Assembly: GCA_964650685.1 (NCBI GenBank) | Contig: CAZYUW010000067.1 | Coordinates: 1-12,103 of the forward strand | DNA from: Nitratifractor sp964650685 | GTDB lineage: Bacteria; Campylobacterota; Campylobacteria; Campylobacterales; Sulfurovaceae | Length of the DNA stretch: 12,103 bases | Direction: 5' to 3' | Part shown: piece by piece, positions 1 to 6,658 of the stretch | Numbering within the stretch: the stretch's first letter is position 1 | Layout: every line of letters starts with the position of its first letter | Position numbers and translations under genes: made by a program | The notes under the pieces: model-generated | The model's input: only the letters and a program-made list of their open reading frames with translations | Database searches by the model: none | What the model was told of the DNA's origin: nothing

Positions 1-1239
1 CAGAGATGTCAACCCTTCTACCGCACTGCTTTTATATCTGACTATACCCAGAAGGGTCTCTTTGTTGAGATGATCGGTGTAAATACCCTCTTTGATAAGT
101 TTGTTGTACTGGGATACAAAGATATCGAAATCTTCTTTGTCCATCTTTTTGATAGCCGCGAGTATCTTCTTGACGGAAGCCTGCTTGATGTTGGCCAGAA
201 TTCTGTTCTCCTGGAGAATCTCACGACTCACATTCAGAGGCAGATCTTCGCTGTCGATGATACCTCTGACGAAACGCAGATAGAGAGGAAGCATCTCCTT
301 CTCTTTGTCGGTTATAAACACTCTCTTTACATAGAGCTTGACACCCGGTCTGAAATCGGCTCTATAGATATCCGCCGGAGCGGTTTTGGGAATATAGAAC
401 AAAGTTGTGTACTCCATAGAACCTTCGGCTTTGTTGTGCAGCCACAAAAGAGGCTCTTCGGGATCATGCCACACTGTTTTGTAAAACTCCACATACTCCT
501 CGTTTTTCAGCTCGTTTTTCGCTATGGTCCAGAGTGCTTTGGCATCATTGACCTGCTCGTCCTTCTCGACCTCTTTCGTTTCGGCTTTGTCTCCTTCGCC
601 TGTACTTTCAATATCCTTGTACTGCATATGGATGGGATACGGTATGTGATTGGAGTATCTTTTGAGCGTGTCTTTGACTTTCCAGTGATCGAGGAATTCG
701 GAAGCGTCATCTTTGAGCTTTACATAAACGACAGTACCATGTTCGTCCTTGACAACCTGATCCAGATCATACTCGCCACTCCCGTCACTGCTGAATTTGT
801 AGGCTTTGTCATCACCGGCTTTTTTGCTGATGACATCCACCCGCTGCGCGACCATGAAGACCGAGTAGAAACCTACGCCGAACTGACCTATCAGATTGTT
901 GTCTTTTTTGGCGTCGCCACTAAGTTTTTCCAAAAACGCTTTCGTTCCAGACTTGGCTATCGTTCCGAGATTTTCGATAATATCCTCATCGTTCATACCT
1001 ATGCCGTTGTCTATAATGGCTATAGAGCGGTCCTCCTTGTCGATCTTTATATCGATCCTTGGAGTCCACTCTTCGTTTTTGAAGCGCTCTTCGCTCAGAT
1101 GCAGATGATTGAACTTGTCCAGCGCATCGTTCGCGTTGGATACCAGCTCTCTAAGAAAGATCTCTCTGTTGGAATAGAGAGAGTGAGTCATCAGATGCAG
1201 AAGCTGACCCACTTCAGTCTGGTACTGGTGCTTTGCCAT
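1..1239 (-). CDS. htpG: Molecular chaperone HtpG (Hsp90), C-terminus cut by window edge
   Basis: Cytosolic Hsp90-family ATP-dependent chaperone. The window holds 413 codons from the start. Full-length HtpG is about 620 residues, so the end of the middle domain and the dimerisation domain lie beyond position 1. The N-terminal GHKL ATPase domain shows LRELVSNANDAL (about residues 29-40, with the ATPase Glu at 31 and Asn at 35), IDNGIGM (76-82) and the glycine-rich lid GQFGVGFYS (118-126). The middle domain follows, with LPLYLRFVRGIIDSEDLPLN and SREILQ. The ATG at 1239 has a strong AAGGAG ribosome site about 7 nt upstream, preceded by a good sigma-70 promoter. It is a separate unit from the methyltransferase gene upstream. 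I see no CIRCE element (HrcA) or HAIR-like element (HspR) in the 123-bp upstream gap, so heat-shock control is not evident here. No internal stop or frameshift was found in the parts read. Confidence 0.97.
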   Translation of the reverse strand, partial: MAKHQYQTEVGQLLHLMTHSLYSNREIFLRELVSNANDALDKFNHLHLSEERFKNEEWTPRIDIKIDKEDRSIAIIDNGIGMNDEDIIENLGTIAKSGTKAFLEKLSGDAKKDNNLIGQFGVGFYSVFMVAQRVDVISKKAGDDKAYKFSSDGSGEYDLDQVVKDEHGTVVYVKLKDDASEFLDHWKVKDTLKRYSNHIPYPIHMQYKDIESTGEGDKAETKEVEKDEQVNDAKALWTIAKNELKNEEYVEFYKTVWHDPEEPLLWLHNKAEGSMEYTTLFYIPKTAPADIYRADFRPGVKLYVKRVFITDKEKEMLPLYLRFVRGIIDSEDLPLNVSREILQENRILANIKQASVKKILAAIKKMDKEDFDIFVSQYNKLIKEGIYTDHLNKETLLGIVRYKSSAVEGLTSL

Positions 1240-1263
1240 CTTGTATCTCCTTTTTTTGATGGC

Positions 1264-1292
1264 ATTGTACTATATGTTTAGAAATATTTCAA
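1264..1292 (-). promoter_or_regulatory. Sigma-70 type promoter of htpG
   Basis: Read on the minus strand, a -35 box TTGAAA (1287-1292) is separated by exactly 17 nt from a -10 box TACAAT (1264-1269). Transcription would start near position 1257, giving a short leader of about 18 nt that carries the AAGGAG ribosome site. The surrounding 1270-1340 stretch is AT-rich. This is a sequence match only. Confidence 0.7.
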
Positions 1293-1362
1293 GATATTTT
1301 TAAAGATTATTTAGTCTATATGGCTAAAGGTTTAGATATAATCCTCGGAAAGTCCAAATCAC

Positions 1363-2103
1363 TCAGCCCTTTTTAAAAACCAGAAACTCTTTGTCGGCCA
1401 TATCCGCGTAGAGAGCGATACTTTCACACCTTACGAGTTCGAGTTTCGAAAGTCCGACTATATGGTCGCGATTATGAAAGTACTGATATATTCTCTGCGT
1501 GGATCTCTCCCAGCATCCGCTCTCTTTCAACTCGAAAAGATCGAAAGTAGCTGTATAGATCTCGCCATCGAAGTCGCTGTCTATGGAAACGAATCTGCTC
1601 TCGTCTCCGGCGCTGAATGCTCCTACGGCTATCTCCTCGAATCCATACATCGTATTGATATCGCACATAAACAGACCATCTTTCGCAAGCAGGCGGGAGA
1701 TATGAGAGAAAAAGATAGCGAGATTTTCGGCTTCTATGTAGTTGAGCACATCGAAAACGGCCGTAATCACATCGTAGCTGCCGGAGTGTGCCGCTATATC
1801 CTGACACTCGACATTCAAACCCGACTTTTTCGCCATAGATACCATCTGGGCGCTTTTATCTAAGCCGCTGGACTCGACATGCGGAAAGAGTCTTCCGATT
1901 TCACCCAAAAAAGCCCCTCTTCCGCAACCTACATCGAGCAAAGTGGCAAAATCGTATCTCTGAAGCTCATCGATATAGTAGGCGTACAGATCCTCCGAAG
2001 CCTCCTGTAAACCCAGCATATCCTCGACCCTGGCATAGATATCGAGTGCTTCGGGCGAGTTGTTTTCAGGCACGGGTATCGACCACCTCTTTGATCTTTT
2101 CAT
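1363..2103 (-). CDS. Class I SAM-dependent methyltransferase, substrate unknown
   Basis: Predicted soluble methyltransferase of 246 residues with a Rossmann fold. Motif I is LLDVGCGRG (about residues 55-63), the acidic residue ending strand 2 is Asp82 (GLDKSAQMV), an acidic-loop residue is Asp102, and post-motif DVITAVFDVLNYI (111-123) is followed by LLAKDGLFMCDINT at strand 5. This is the layout of the Methyltransf_11/25 group. Nothing visible identifies the substrate. The gene is last in the run that includes hisG. The ATG at 2103 gives a 38-nt overlap with the end of hisG and has a GAGGA about 12 nt upstream. A GTG at 2073 would give only an 8-nt overlap, with a GAGGTGG about 9 nt upstream, and a 236-residue protein. 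The GTG may be the true start because the fold begins only after residue 20. No terminator is obvious after its stop. Confidence 0.85.
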   Translation of the reverse strand: MKRSKRWSIPVPENNSPEALDIYARVEDMLGLQEASEDLYAYYIDELQRYDFATLLDVGCGRGAFLGEIGRLFPHVESSGLDKSAQMVSMAKKSGLNVECQDIAAHSGSYDVITAVFDVLNYIEAENLAIFFSHISRLLAKDGLFMCDINTMYGFEEIAVGAFSAGDESRFVSIDSDFDGEIYTATFDLFELKESGCWERSTQRIYQYFHNRDHIVGLSKLELVRCESIALYADMADKEFLVFKKG

Positions 2104-2686
2104 AAAGAGAGACTATTTCCTCTTTTTTTTCGTAGAAACTGTTTTTGTTCGCTATCAGATGAGCGGAAGAGTCCATTATCTCTTCCGCTACCTTGAGTCC
2201 GTTCTCCTTCATGGTTTTGCCTGTATCGACTATATCGACTATGGCATCCGCCAACCCCACCAGCGGAGCGAGCTCTATGGAGCCGTAGAGTCTGATGACC
2301 TGCACGCCTACGGCTTTGGACGCGAAATAGTTTTTGGCTATATTGACCATTTTGGTAGCCACCTTTATATCGGGCCTGCTCCAATCCAGCTCATCCTCCT
2401 GCCTGATGCCTATTGCCACTTTGCATCTACCCAGATTCAGATCGAGCATATCTATGATATCCAGCTCCTTCTCGGTTATCACATCCAGGCCAACCACACC
2501 GAGATCCGCGGCACCATACTCCACATAAGTGGGGACATCCTGGTTTCTTACATTCAGAAATCTGAAATCCCCGATATCGAGAATGAGTTTTCTGTTTTCA
2601 AACTCGAATCCATCACCAAATATGGCGGAAAAAATCTCCAGCGTCTCTTCCGCTATGCGACCCTTCGGCAGCGCTATCGTCAACAT
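2066..2686 (-). CDS. hisG: ATP phosphoribosyltransferase catalytic subunit, short form (HisG_S)
   Basis: Catalyses the first step of histidine biosynthesis, condensing ATP with PRPP to N1-(5-phosphoribosyl)-ATP in the cytosol. The 206-residue protein begins with LTIALPKGRIAEET (2-15), shows GAADLGVVGLDVI (58-70), and has the PRPP-binding loop DIVDTGKTMKENGL (151-164). Its length matches the short HisG class, which lacks the C-terminal regulatory domain of the ~300-residue long form. In that family the short form works as a hetero-octamer with HisZ, a HisRS-like regulatory subunit. No hisZ lies in this window, so it should be elsewhere in the genome. The ATG at 2686 has a GAGGGG ribosome site 7 nt upstream. 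The gene lies 38 nt after coaX and overlaps the start of the methyltransferase gene, so it appears co-transcribed with non-histidine genes. Confidence 0.95.
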   Translation of the reverse strand: MLTIALPKGRIAEETLEIFSAIFGDGFEFENRKLILDIGDFRFLNVRNQDVPTYVEYGAADLGVVGLDVITEKELDIIDMLDLNLGRCKVAIGIRQEDELDWSRPDIKVATKMVNIAKNYFASKAVGVQVIRLYGSIELAPLVGLADAIVDIVDTGKTMKENGLKVAEEIMDSSAHLIANKNSFYEKKEEIVSLYEKIKEVVDTRA

Positions 2687-2724
2687 CGTTTGCCCCTCAT
2701 AACTTAATTGCTTCTATCGTCAGG

Positions 2725-3348
2725 TTACACACCACTGTCGTTCAATGCCCTCAATATACCCTTGAAAACGAGAGCATCGTCACATATCGATCCCTCGAAC
2801 CACGATGATACTATCCGTGCATCTCCGCCTGTGCAGTAGATCGCCTCATCCTCATCGCGGATCGTCGCCACGAGGGCTTCGAGTGCCAGAACAATCGATG
2901 AGGATATCTGCTCCCGTGTACCTTTGTGGAGTTTTTGTGTATCTATATGCCAGTGGGGATCGATTTCGAGCAGCGCGGATACTCCCGAGTAAGCCTTCAG
3001 CATAGAGTATAGTCCGGGCACTATATATCCCCCCATATACTCTCCTCCCGAAACTTTGTCGATCGTTATCGCGCTTCCGGCATCTATGTATAGACCGTCC
3101 CCCATACTGAGACATAGCGCCTTTCTGTCAACCCCCATCTTCTCATACGATCCTTTCAGCTCGATCCTTGATGAGATATCTCTCCAGTATGTGTTTTCGA
3201 CTATTTCTGAACGCAGCGATTCGTTGACGCAGATATAGTGCACTATCCGCTCACCGAAATTTTCGATGGCGTCATGCGGATCCAGATTCAACACCGCTCC
3301 ATCCTCGTAGATATGTATATGCCTGTTTCCAATATCGGCCAGTATCAT
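2725..3348 (-). CDS. coaX: Type III pantothenate kinase
   Basis: Phosphorylates pantothenate to 4'-phosphopantothenate, the committed step of coenzyme A synthesis, using ATP and a monovalent cation in the cytosol. It belongs to the ASKHA (acetate/sugar kinase, Hsc70, actin) fold. The 207-residue protein has the phosphate-1 motif ADIGN (4-8), the family GVDRKAL segment (72-78), the phosphate-2/catalytic segment DAGSAITID (89-97), GGEYMGGYIVPGL (101-113) and TGGDA (173-177). It is shorter than the ~250-residue Bacillus or Pseudomonas enzymes. The chosen ATG at 3348 overlaps the TGA of the DedA gene by 4 nt (ATGA), with GGGGAG just upstream. The reading frame stays open further 5' into the DedA gene, but the family motif ADIGN starts at residue 4, so that extension is not coding. 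Its product feeds ACP phosphopantetheinylation, which fits the neighbouring acpP and fabF. Confidence 0.93.
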   Translation of the reverse strand: MILADIGNRHIHIYEDGAVLNLDPHDAIENFGERIVHYICVNESLRSEIVENTYWRDISSRIELKGSYEKMGVDRKALCLSMGDGLYIDAGSAITIDKVSGGEYMGGYIVPGLYSMLKAYSGVSALLEIDPHWHIDTQKLHKGTREQISSSIVLALEALVATIRDEDEAIYCTGGDARIVSSWFEGSICDDALVFKGILRALNDSGV

Positions 3349-3950
3349 CGACTCCCCTTCGCCCTGCTTCGTATCCAGTAAAAAAGGCTTAGTGCCAGTA
3401 CCAGTAGCAGCACTGTGTATGTGGCGTTGTCCAGATATCGCTTGAGATACTCTTCGTTCGCTCCCGCGTAATAACCCAGAACCGCCAGAACGCTCACCCA
3501 CAGACCCGCGCCCAGACCGGTATAGAGAAAGAAGCGGCCCAGAGACATCCCGGCCAGACCGGCCGGAAATGATATATACTGCCTCACTCCGGGAATCAAG
3601 CGGCCGTTGAATGTGGATATCTCCCCATGTTTTTCGAAAAAAAGCTCTATTTTACCCAGACTCTTTTCATCGAAACCAATATACCTGCCGTACTTCAGAA
3701 AAAAGCGCCTTCCATACCTGTGGGCAATATAGTAATTAAGTGCCGCTCCAGCCATAGAACCCGCAATACCCGCGCATATTGCGGCAAAGATATTCATATC
3801 GCCTCTATGCGACAGATACCCAGCCGGCAACATGATCACTTCACTCGGAAAAGGGAAAAAACTGCTCTCGAGAAACATCGCGGCGACAATCCCGCTATAC
3901 CCCCACTGATTGACGATCTCTACGATGGAGTTGACTATCTCATCCAGCAA
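3345..3950 (-). CDS. DedA family (SNARE-associated/Tvp38) membrane protein
   Basis: Inner-membrane protein of 201 residues from the DedA superfamily. Characterised members recycle undecaprenyl phosphate or other lipid carriers and affect membrane homeostasis. The family signature is visible: a re-entrant region with Glu28 and FPFPSE (32-37), a glycine-rich segment AGIAGSMAGAALNYYIAHRYGR (60-81), and the second signature FNGRLIPGVRQYISFPAGLAG (114-134) with Arg117 and Arg123. Hydrophobic spans lie at about 18-44, 54-74, 140-162 and 176-193, and the tail RSRAKGSR is basic and so cytoplasmic. The ATG at 3950 lies 21 nt after the accA stop. Its own stop overlaps the coaX start by 4 nt, suggesting coupled translation. 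The exact substrate of this member is not deducible. Confidence 0.9.
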   Translation of the reverse strand: MLDEIVNSIVEIVNQWGYSGIVAAMFLESSFFPFPSEVIMLPAGYLSHRGDMNIFAAICAGIAGSMAGAALNYYIAHRYGRRFFLKYGRYIGFDEKSLGKIELFFEKHGEISTFNGRLIPGVRQYISFPAGLAGMSLGRFFLYTGLGAGLWVSVLAVLGYYAGANEEYLKRYLDNATYTVLLLVLALSLFYWIRSRAKGSR

Positions 3951-3971
3951 GACGCCTCTTTCCGTCGACCA

Positions 3972-4910
3972 TCAGGCCTCTTTGAAAGCACCGACTGAAG
4001 TCAGTTTGCGATAGCGCCTCTCGAGCAGCTCGTCGGTACTTATCTCACGGAGAGACTTGACCGAATCGAGATAGTACTCTTTCACGGCGGCGGCGGCAGT
4101 CTCTTTGTCTCTATGCGCGCCAATGAGAGGCTCATCTATGATATCGTCGATCAGACCATGCTCTTTGAGCGCGTCCGGGGTGATTTTGAGAGCCTTGGTG
4201 GCCTGTTCCACTTTCGACGGGTCGTTCCAGAGAATCGCTGAGCACCCTTCTGGAGATATGACAGAAAAGACTGAATATCTCATCATCGCCAGGCGATCCG
4301 CCACACCTATGGCCAGAGCACCTCCACTGCCTCCCTCTCCTATGACTATCGACACCAGAGGCGTCTTCGCTCCGGAGAGTTCGAAAAGATTACGCGCGAT
4401 CGCTTCACTCTGACCTCTCTCTTCGGCTCCTATTCCCGGGTAGGCACCAGGGGTGTCTATGAGCATCAGTACCGGGATATCGAATTTCTCAGCCAATTTT
4501 ACAGCTCTAAGCGCCTTTCTGTAACCTTCTGGGTGGGGCATCCCGAAATTTCTTCTGATCTTGTGTTTGGTGCCTCTGCCCTTCTGTTCACCTATCAATA
4601 CGGTTCTCTGTCCGCCTATCCAGCCAAGATAGCACAATATGGCCGCGTCGTCCCTGAATGTCCTCTCTCCATGTATCTCCTGGGCATCCTCCATGATAAG
4701 CCTGACATAATCGAGAGCGTATGGCCTGTCGGGATGTCTTGCCAGTTGCAGTTTCTGGTAGTCGTTGAGTGAGCCAAAGAGTTTTTTGACCTCTTTTTCA
4801 AGATCCTTTTTCAGTATCTCTACCGCTGCTTCGTCTCCACGAGCCCGGGCGGATTCTATGTCGTTCTCTATAGACTCGACCGGCTTCTCGAAATCCAGAT
4901 AGGTGGCCAT
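3972..4910 (-). CDS. accA: Acetyl-CoA carboxylase carboxyltransferase subunit alpha
   Basis: With AccD, forms the cytosolic carboxyltransferase that moves CO2 from carboxybiotin to acetyl-CoA to make malonyl-CoA, the first committed step of fatty-acid synthesis. The 312 residues match the usual AccA length. Visible family features are the N-terminal helical part, ARHPDRPYALDYV (57-69), GERTFRDD (81-88), GEQKGR...RNFGMPHPEGYRKALR (107-135), LIDTPGAYPGIGAEERGQ (150-167) and the oxyanion-loop region IGEGGSGGALAIGVADR (190-206), followed by SPEGCSAILW (219-228). The start ATG at 4910 is 10 nt after the fabF stop, with only a weak AAAGAG-type ribosome site, so translational coupling to fabF is likely. 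accD, accB and accC are not in the window. Confidence 0.98.
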   Translation of the reverse strand: MATYLDFEKPVESIENDIESARARGDEAAVEILKKDLEKEVKKLFGSLNDYQKLQLARHPDRPYALDYVRLIMEDAQEIHGERTFRDDAAILCYLGWIGGQRTVLIGEQKGRGTKHKIRRNFGMPHPEGYRKALRAVKLAEKFDIPVLMLIDTPGAYPGIGAEERGQSEAIARNLFELSGAKTPLVSIVIGEGGSGGALAIGVADRLAMMRYSVFSVISPEGCSAILWNDPSKVEQATKALKITPDALKEHGLIDDIIDEPLIGAHRDKETAAAAVKEYYLDSVKSLREISTDELLERRYRKLTSVGAFKEA

Positions 4911-4920
4911 CTTTGACTCT

Positions 4921-6138
4921 TTACAATTTTCTGAATATCACGACACCGTTGGTGCCGCCAAAACCGAAAGAGTTGCTCATCACAACTTCCAGCTCAGCTT
5001 TTCTCGCTTCGTTTGGAACATAGTCGAGATCACAGTTCTCGTCCGGAGTAGTGTAGTTGATCGTGGGGGGTATCACGCCGCTGTTGAGAGCCATCAAAGA
5101 TATGACGGCCTCTATGGAACCGGCGGCTCCAAGACAATGACCGATCTGGCCTTTGGTGGAGCTGACGACAGGACAGTTCTCTTTACCGCCGAAAAGCTCT
5201 TTCAAAGCGGCGGTTTCGTTCTTGTCGTTGATCGGAGTGGATGTCCCGTGAGCGTTGACATAGTCTATCTTCGGTCTGCCCGCCATCTCGTACGCAGCTC
5301 TCATGGCTCTGAGCGGCCCATCCATCGTAGGAGTCGTGATATGATTGGCGTCTCCACTCTCACCGAAGCCTATAAGCTCCCCATATATTTTCGCGCCTCT
5401 GGCTCTGGCGGCTTCATACTCTTCAAGCACCAGTGCGCCGGCACCCTCTCCCATGACGAAACCGTCTCTGTCTCTATCGAATGGCCTGGATGCGGTCGCC
5501 GGATCATCGTTTCTCGTAGAGAGAGCTTTCATCGCGGCAAAGCCTCCGACTCCCACAGGACAGATGGCAGCTTCAGCGCCTATGACAAGCATCCTGTCCG
5601 CTCCGTTGGTCAATATGGTTTTGGCCGCCTCGCCTATGGCGTGAGTACCTGCTGCGCATGCCGTTACCGAGCCGAGATTGGGCCCTTTCAAATCGTGATA
5701 AATAGATATGAATCCCCCAAGCATATTGGCCAGTGCAGACGGTATGAAAAAAGGAGATATCCTTCTGGGACCCCTGGTATCGCATATAACAGAGTTTTTT
5801 TCGATAGCTATAAGTCCCCCTATACCAGAGGCACAGCTCACCCCGAATCTTTCCCGCTCCACACTGTCGTCTATCGACGCATCCATCATTGCTTCAGCGG
5901 CGGCTTTTATGCCCAGCTGTATGAAACGATCGGCTTTTTTGATCTCTTTGGGATCCATCACTGAAGCTGGATCGAAATCTTTTACTTCGCCCGCGATTTT
6001 GACAGAGAACTTTTCGGTATCGAAAAAAGAGATATGGTCTATCCCGCATTTGCCTTCCACGATAGCCTCGAACGCTTCCTCTTTGTTGTGCCCTACGCTG
6101 TTTATCATTCCAAGGCCGGTAATCACGATTCGTCTCAC
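4921..6138 (-). CDS. fabF: 3-oxoacyl-[ACP] synthase II (KAS II)
   Basis: Condenses malonyl-ACP with acyl-ACP to elongate fatty acids in the cytosol. The 405-residue thiolase-fold protein has the complete Cys-His-His triad: Cys161 in SVTACAAGTHA, His297 in VNAHGTSTPIND, and His334 in GQIGHCLGAAG. The C-terminal loop FGFGGTNG (391-398) is also intact. The length fits FabF (about 410) rather than FabB. The start is a GTG at 6138, with AGGAG (6144-6148) 5 nt upstream; the protein then begins with the family-typical RRIVITGLG. The gene is separated from acpP by 107 nt containing a terminator and a second inverted repeat. It is followed 10 nt later by accA. No strong promoter is visible in the gap after the terminator, so expression may depend on partial read-through or an atypical promoter. 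Confidence 0.98.
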   Translation of the reverse strand: MRRIVITGLGMINSVGHNKEEAFEAIVEGKCGIDHISFFDTEKFSVKIAGEVKDFDPASVMDPKEIKKADRFIQLGIKAAAEAMMDASIDDSVERERFGVSCASGIGGLIAIEKNSVICDTRGPRRISPFFIPSALANMLGGFISIYHDLKGPNLGSVTACAAGTHAIGEAAKTILTNGADRMLVIGAEAAICPVGVGGFAAMKALSTRNDDPATASRPFDRDRDGFVMGEGAGALVLEEYEAARARGAKIYGELIGFGESGDANHITTPTMDGPLRAMRAAYEMAGRPKIDYVNAHGTSTPINDKNETAALKELFGGKENCPVVSSTKGQIGHCLGAAGSIEAVISLMALNSGVIPPTINYTTPDENCDLDYVPNEARKAELEVVMSNSFGFGGTNGVVIFRKL

Positions 6139-6143
6139 AATGG

Positions 6144-6148
6144 CTCCT
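6144..6148 (-). promoter_or_regulatory. Ribosome binding site supporting the GTG start of fabF
   Basis: AGGAG on the minus strand, 5 nt upstream of GTG (6136-6138). It fixes the non-ATG start, which is also where the conserved RRIVITG beginning of FabF falls. Confidence 0.8.
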
Positions 6149-6161
6149 CTGTAGTCGTAGT

Positions 6162-6194
6162 AAAAGGAAGCCTTCCTGCGAAAAGCTTCCTTTT
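6162..6194. repeat. Perfect 10-bp inverted repeat in the acpP-fabF gap
   Basis: AAAAGGAAGC (6162-6171) and GCTTCCTTTT (6185-6194) are exact reverse complements around a 13-nt loop. In the transcript this forms a stem ending in UUUU, 24 nt before the fabF GTG. The loop carries another AGGAAG that could pair alternatively with the downstream CUUCCU arm. It could be a second weak terminator, an attenuator or an RNA-processing stem for fabF. No regulator can be named. Confidence 0.6.
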
Positions 6195-6203
6195 GCTCCG
6201 CAC

Positions 6204-6237
6204 AAAAAATAGAGCTCCCGTCATAGCGCGGAAGCTC
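6204..6237 (-). terminator. Rho-independent terminator after acpP
   Basis: On the minus strand a 9-bp stem (GAGCTTCCG, 6229-6237, pairing with CGGGAGCTC, 6212-6220, one G-U pair) encloses an 8-nt loop and is followed by TATTTTTT (6204-6211). It begins 8 nt after the acpP stop codon. It should uncouple abundant acpP mRNA from fabF-accA. Confidence 0.85.
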
Positions 6238-6245
6238 CAGAGAGA

Positions 6246-6479
6246 TCAGCTTTTATGCTCTTCTATAAATTTTATGGCATCGGAAACCGTAGCGATCTTT
6301 TCGGCCTCTTCATCGGGAATTTCTATATCGAACTTCTCCTCCAAAGCCATAACCAGCTCGACGACATCCAGACTGTCGGCACCGAGATCCTCGACAAACT
6401 TCGACTCCTCTTTTACCTCGTCGGGGTTAACATTCAACTGCTCGACCACTACCTCTTTCACTTCATCCAAAATAGCCAT
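6246..6479 (-). CDS. acpP: Acyl carrier protein
   Basis: Small acidic carrier of growing acyl chains in fatty-acid synthesis, 77 residues. It becomes active when holo-ACP synthase attaches 4'-phosphopantetheine to the serine of the DSL motif, here Ser36 in EDLGADSLDVVEL. The rest is canonical: four-helix ACP with VNPDEVKEESKF before the motif and FDIEIPDEEAEKI after it. The chosen ATG at 6479 gives the family-typical MAILDEVK start with GAGGAG 6 nt upstream. The frame stays open for 11 more codons, but those precede the ribosome site and overlap the leader and promoter region. It has its own extended -10 promoter and terminator, consistent with the very high expression expected for ACP, and lies immediately upstream of fabF as in many bacteria. 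Confidence 0.98.
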   Translation of the reverse strand: MAILDEVKEVVVEQLNVNPDEVKEESKFVEDLGADSLDVVELVMALEEKFDIEIPDEEAEKIATVSDAIKFIEEHKS

Positions 6480-6513
6480 GTAAAGCTCCTCATTTATTTT
6501 GATTATGCGCATA

Positions 6514-6522
6514 AGTATAGCA
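6514..6522 (-). promoter_or_regulatory. Extended -10 promoter of acpP
   Basis: TGCTATACT on the minus strand: a TGN extension (6520-6522) joined to TATACT (6514-6519). A run of seven T and other AT-rich sequence lies directly upstream and there is no clear -35 box. This is the style commonly described for Campylobacter and Helicobacter sigma-70 promoters. The predicted start near 6507 gives a leader of about 28 nt containing the GAGGAG ribosome site. Confidence 0.7.
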
Positions 6523-6613
6523 AAAAAATATTTATTGCTTCAGTTATTTTGATCGATAATCAGCAAGCAGATAAAAATATCTATCTATAAGAGCCGATGC
6601 GCAAAATATGACA

Positions 6614-6658
6614 AAAAATCCCAAAAATACCCTCAAAAGCGCCTCTACTGGGATTTTT
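6614..6658 (-). terminator. Probable terminator at the end of the NosL/ABC/SafE operon
   Basis: A perfect 10-bp inverted repeat, AAAAATCCCA (minus strand 6658-6649) and TGGGATTTTT (6623-6614), surrounds a 25-nt loop and ends in a T run. The TAG of the TauE/SafE gene (6645-6647) lies inside the loop, so the 5' arm is the last coding sequence of that gene. The stem is A/T-rich and the loop long, so efficiency is uncertain. The position, between two same-strand units and before the acpP promoter, is right. Confidence 0.6.

Noticed and set aside
70..1281. 403-codon open frame on the plus strand
   Set aside because: It is the exact antisense of htpG, whose reading frame is unmistakable; the translation resembles no family and has no ribosome site of note.
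1240..1362. Search for a CIRCE or HAIR heat-shock operator upstream of htpG, and a terminator after the methyltransferase gene
   Set aside because: No TTAGCACTC/GAGTGCTAA or CTTGAGT/ACTCAAG pair is present; only short AT-rich pairings (for example CTAAA-CC-TTTAG) with loops too small to be meaningful.
4903..5964. 353-codon open frame on the plus strand
   Set aside because: Antisense to fabF, which carries the intact KAS catalytic triad; the plus-strand product has no recognisable domain.
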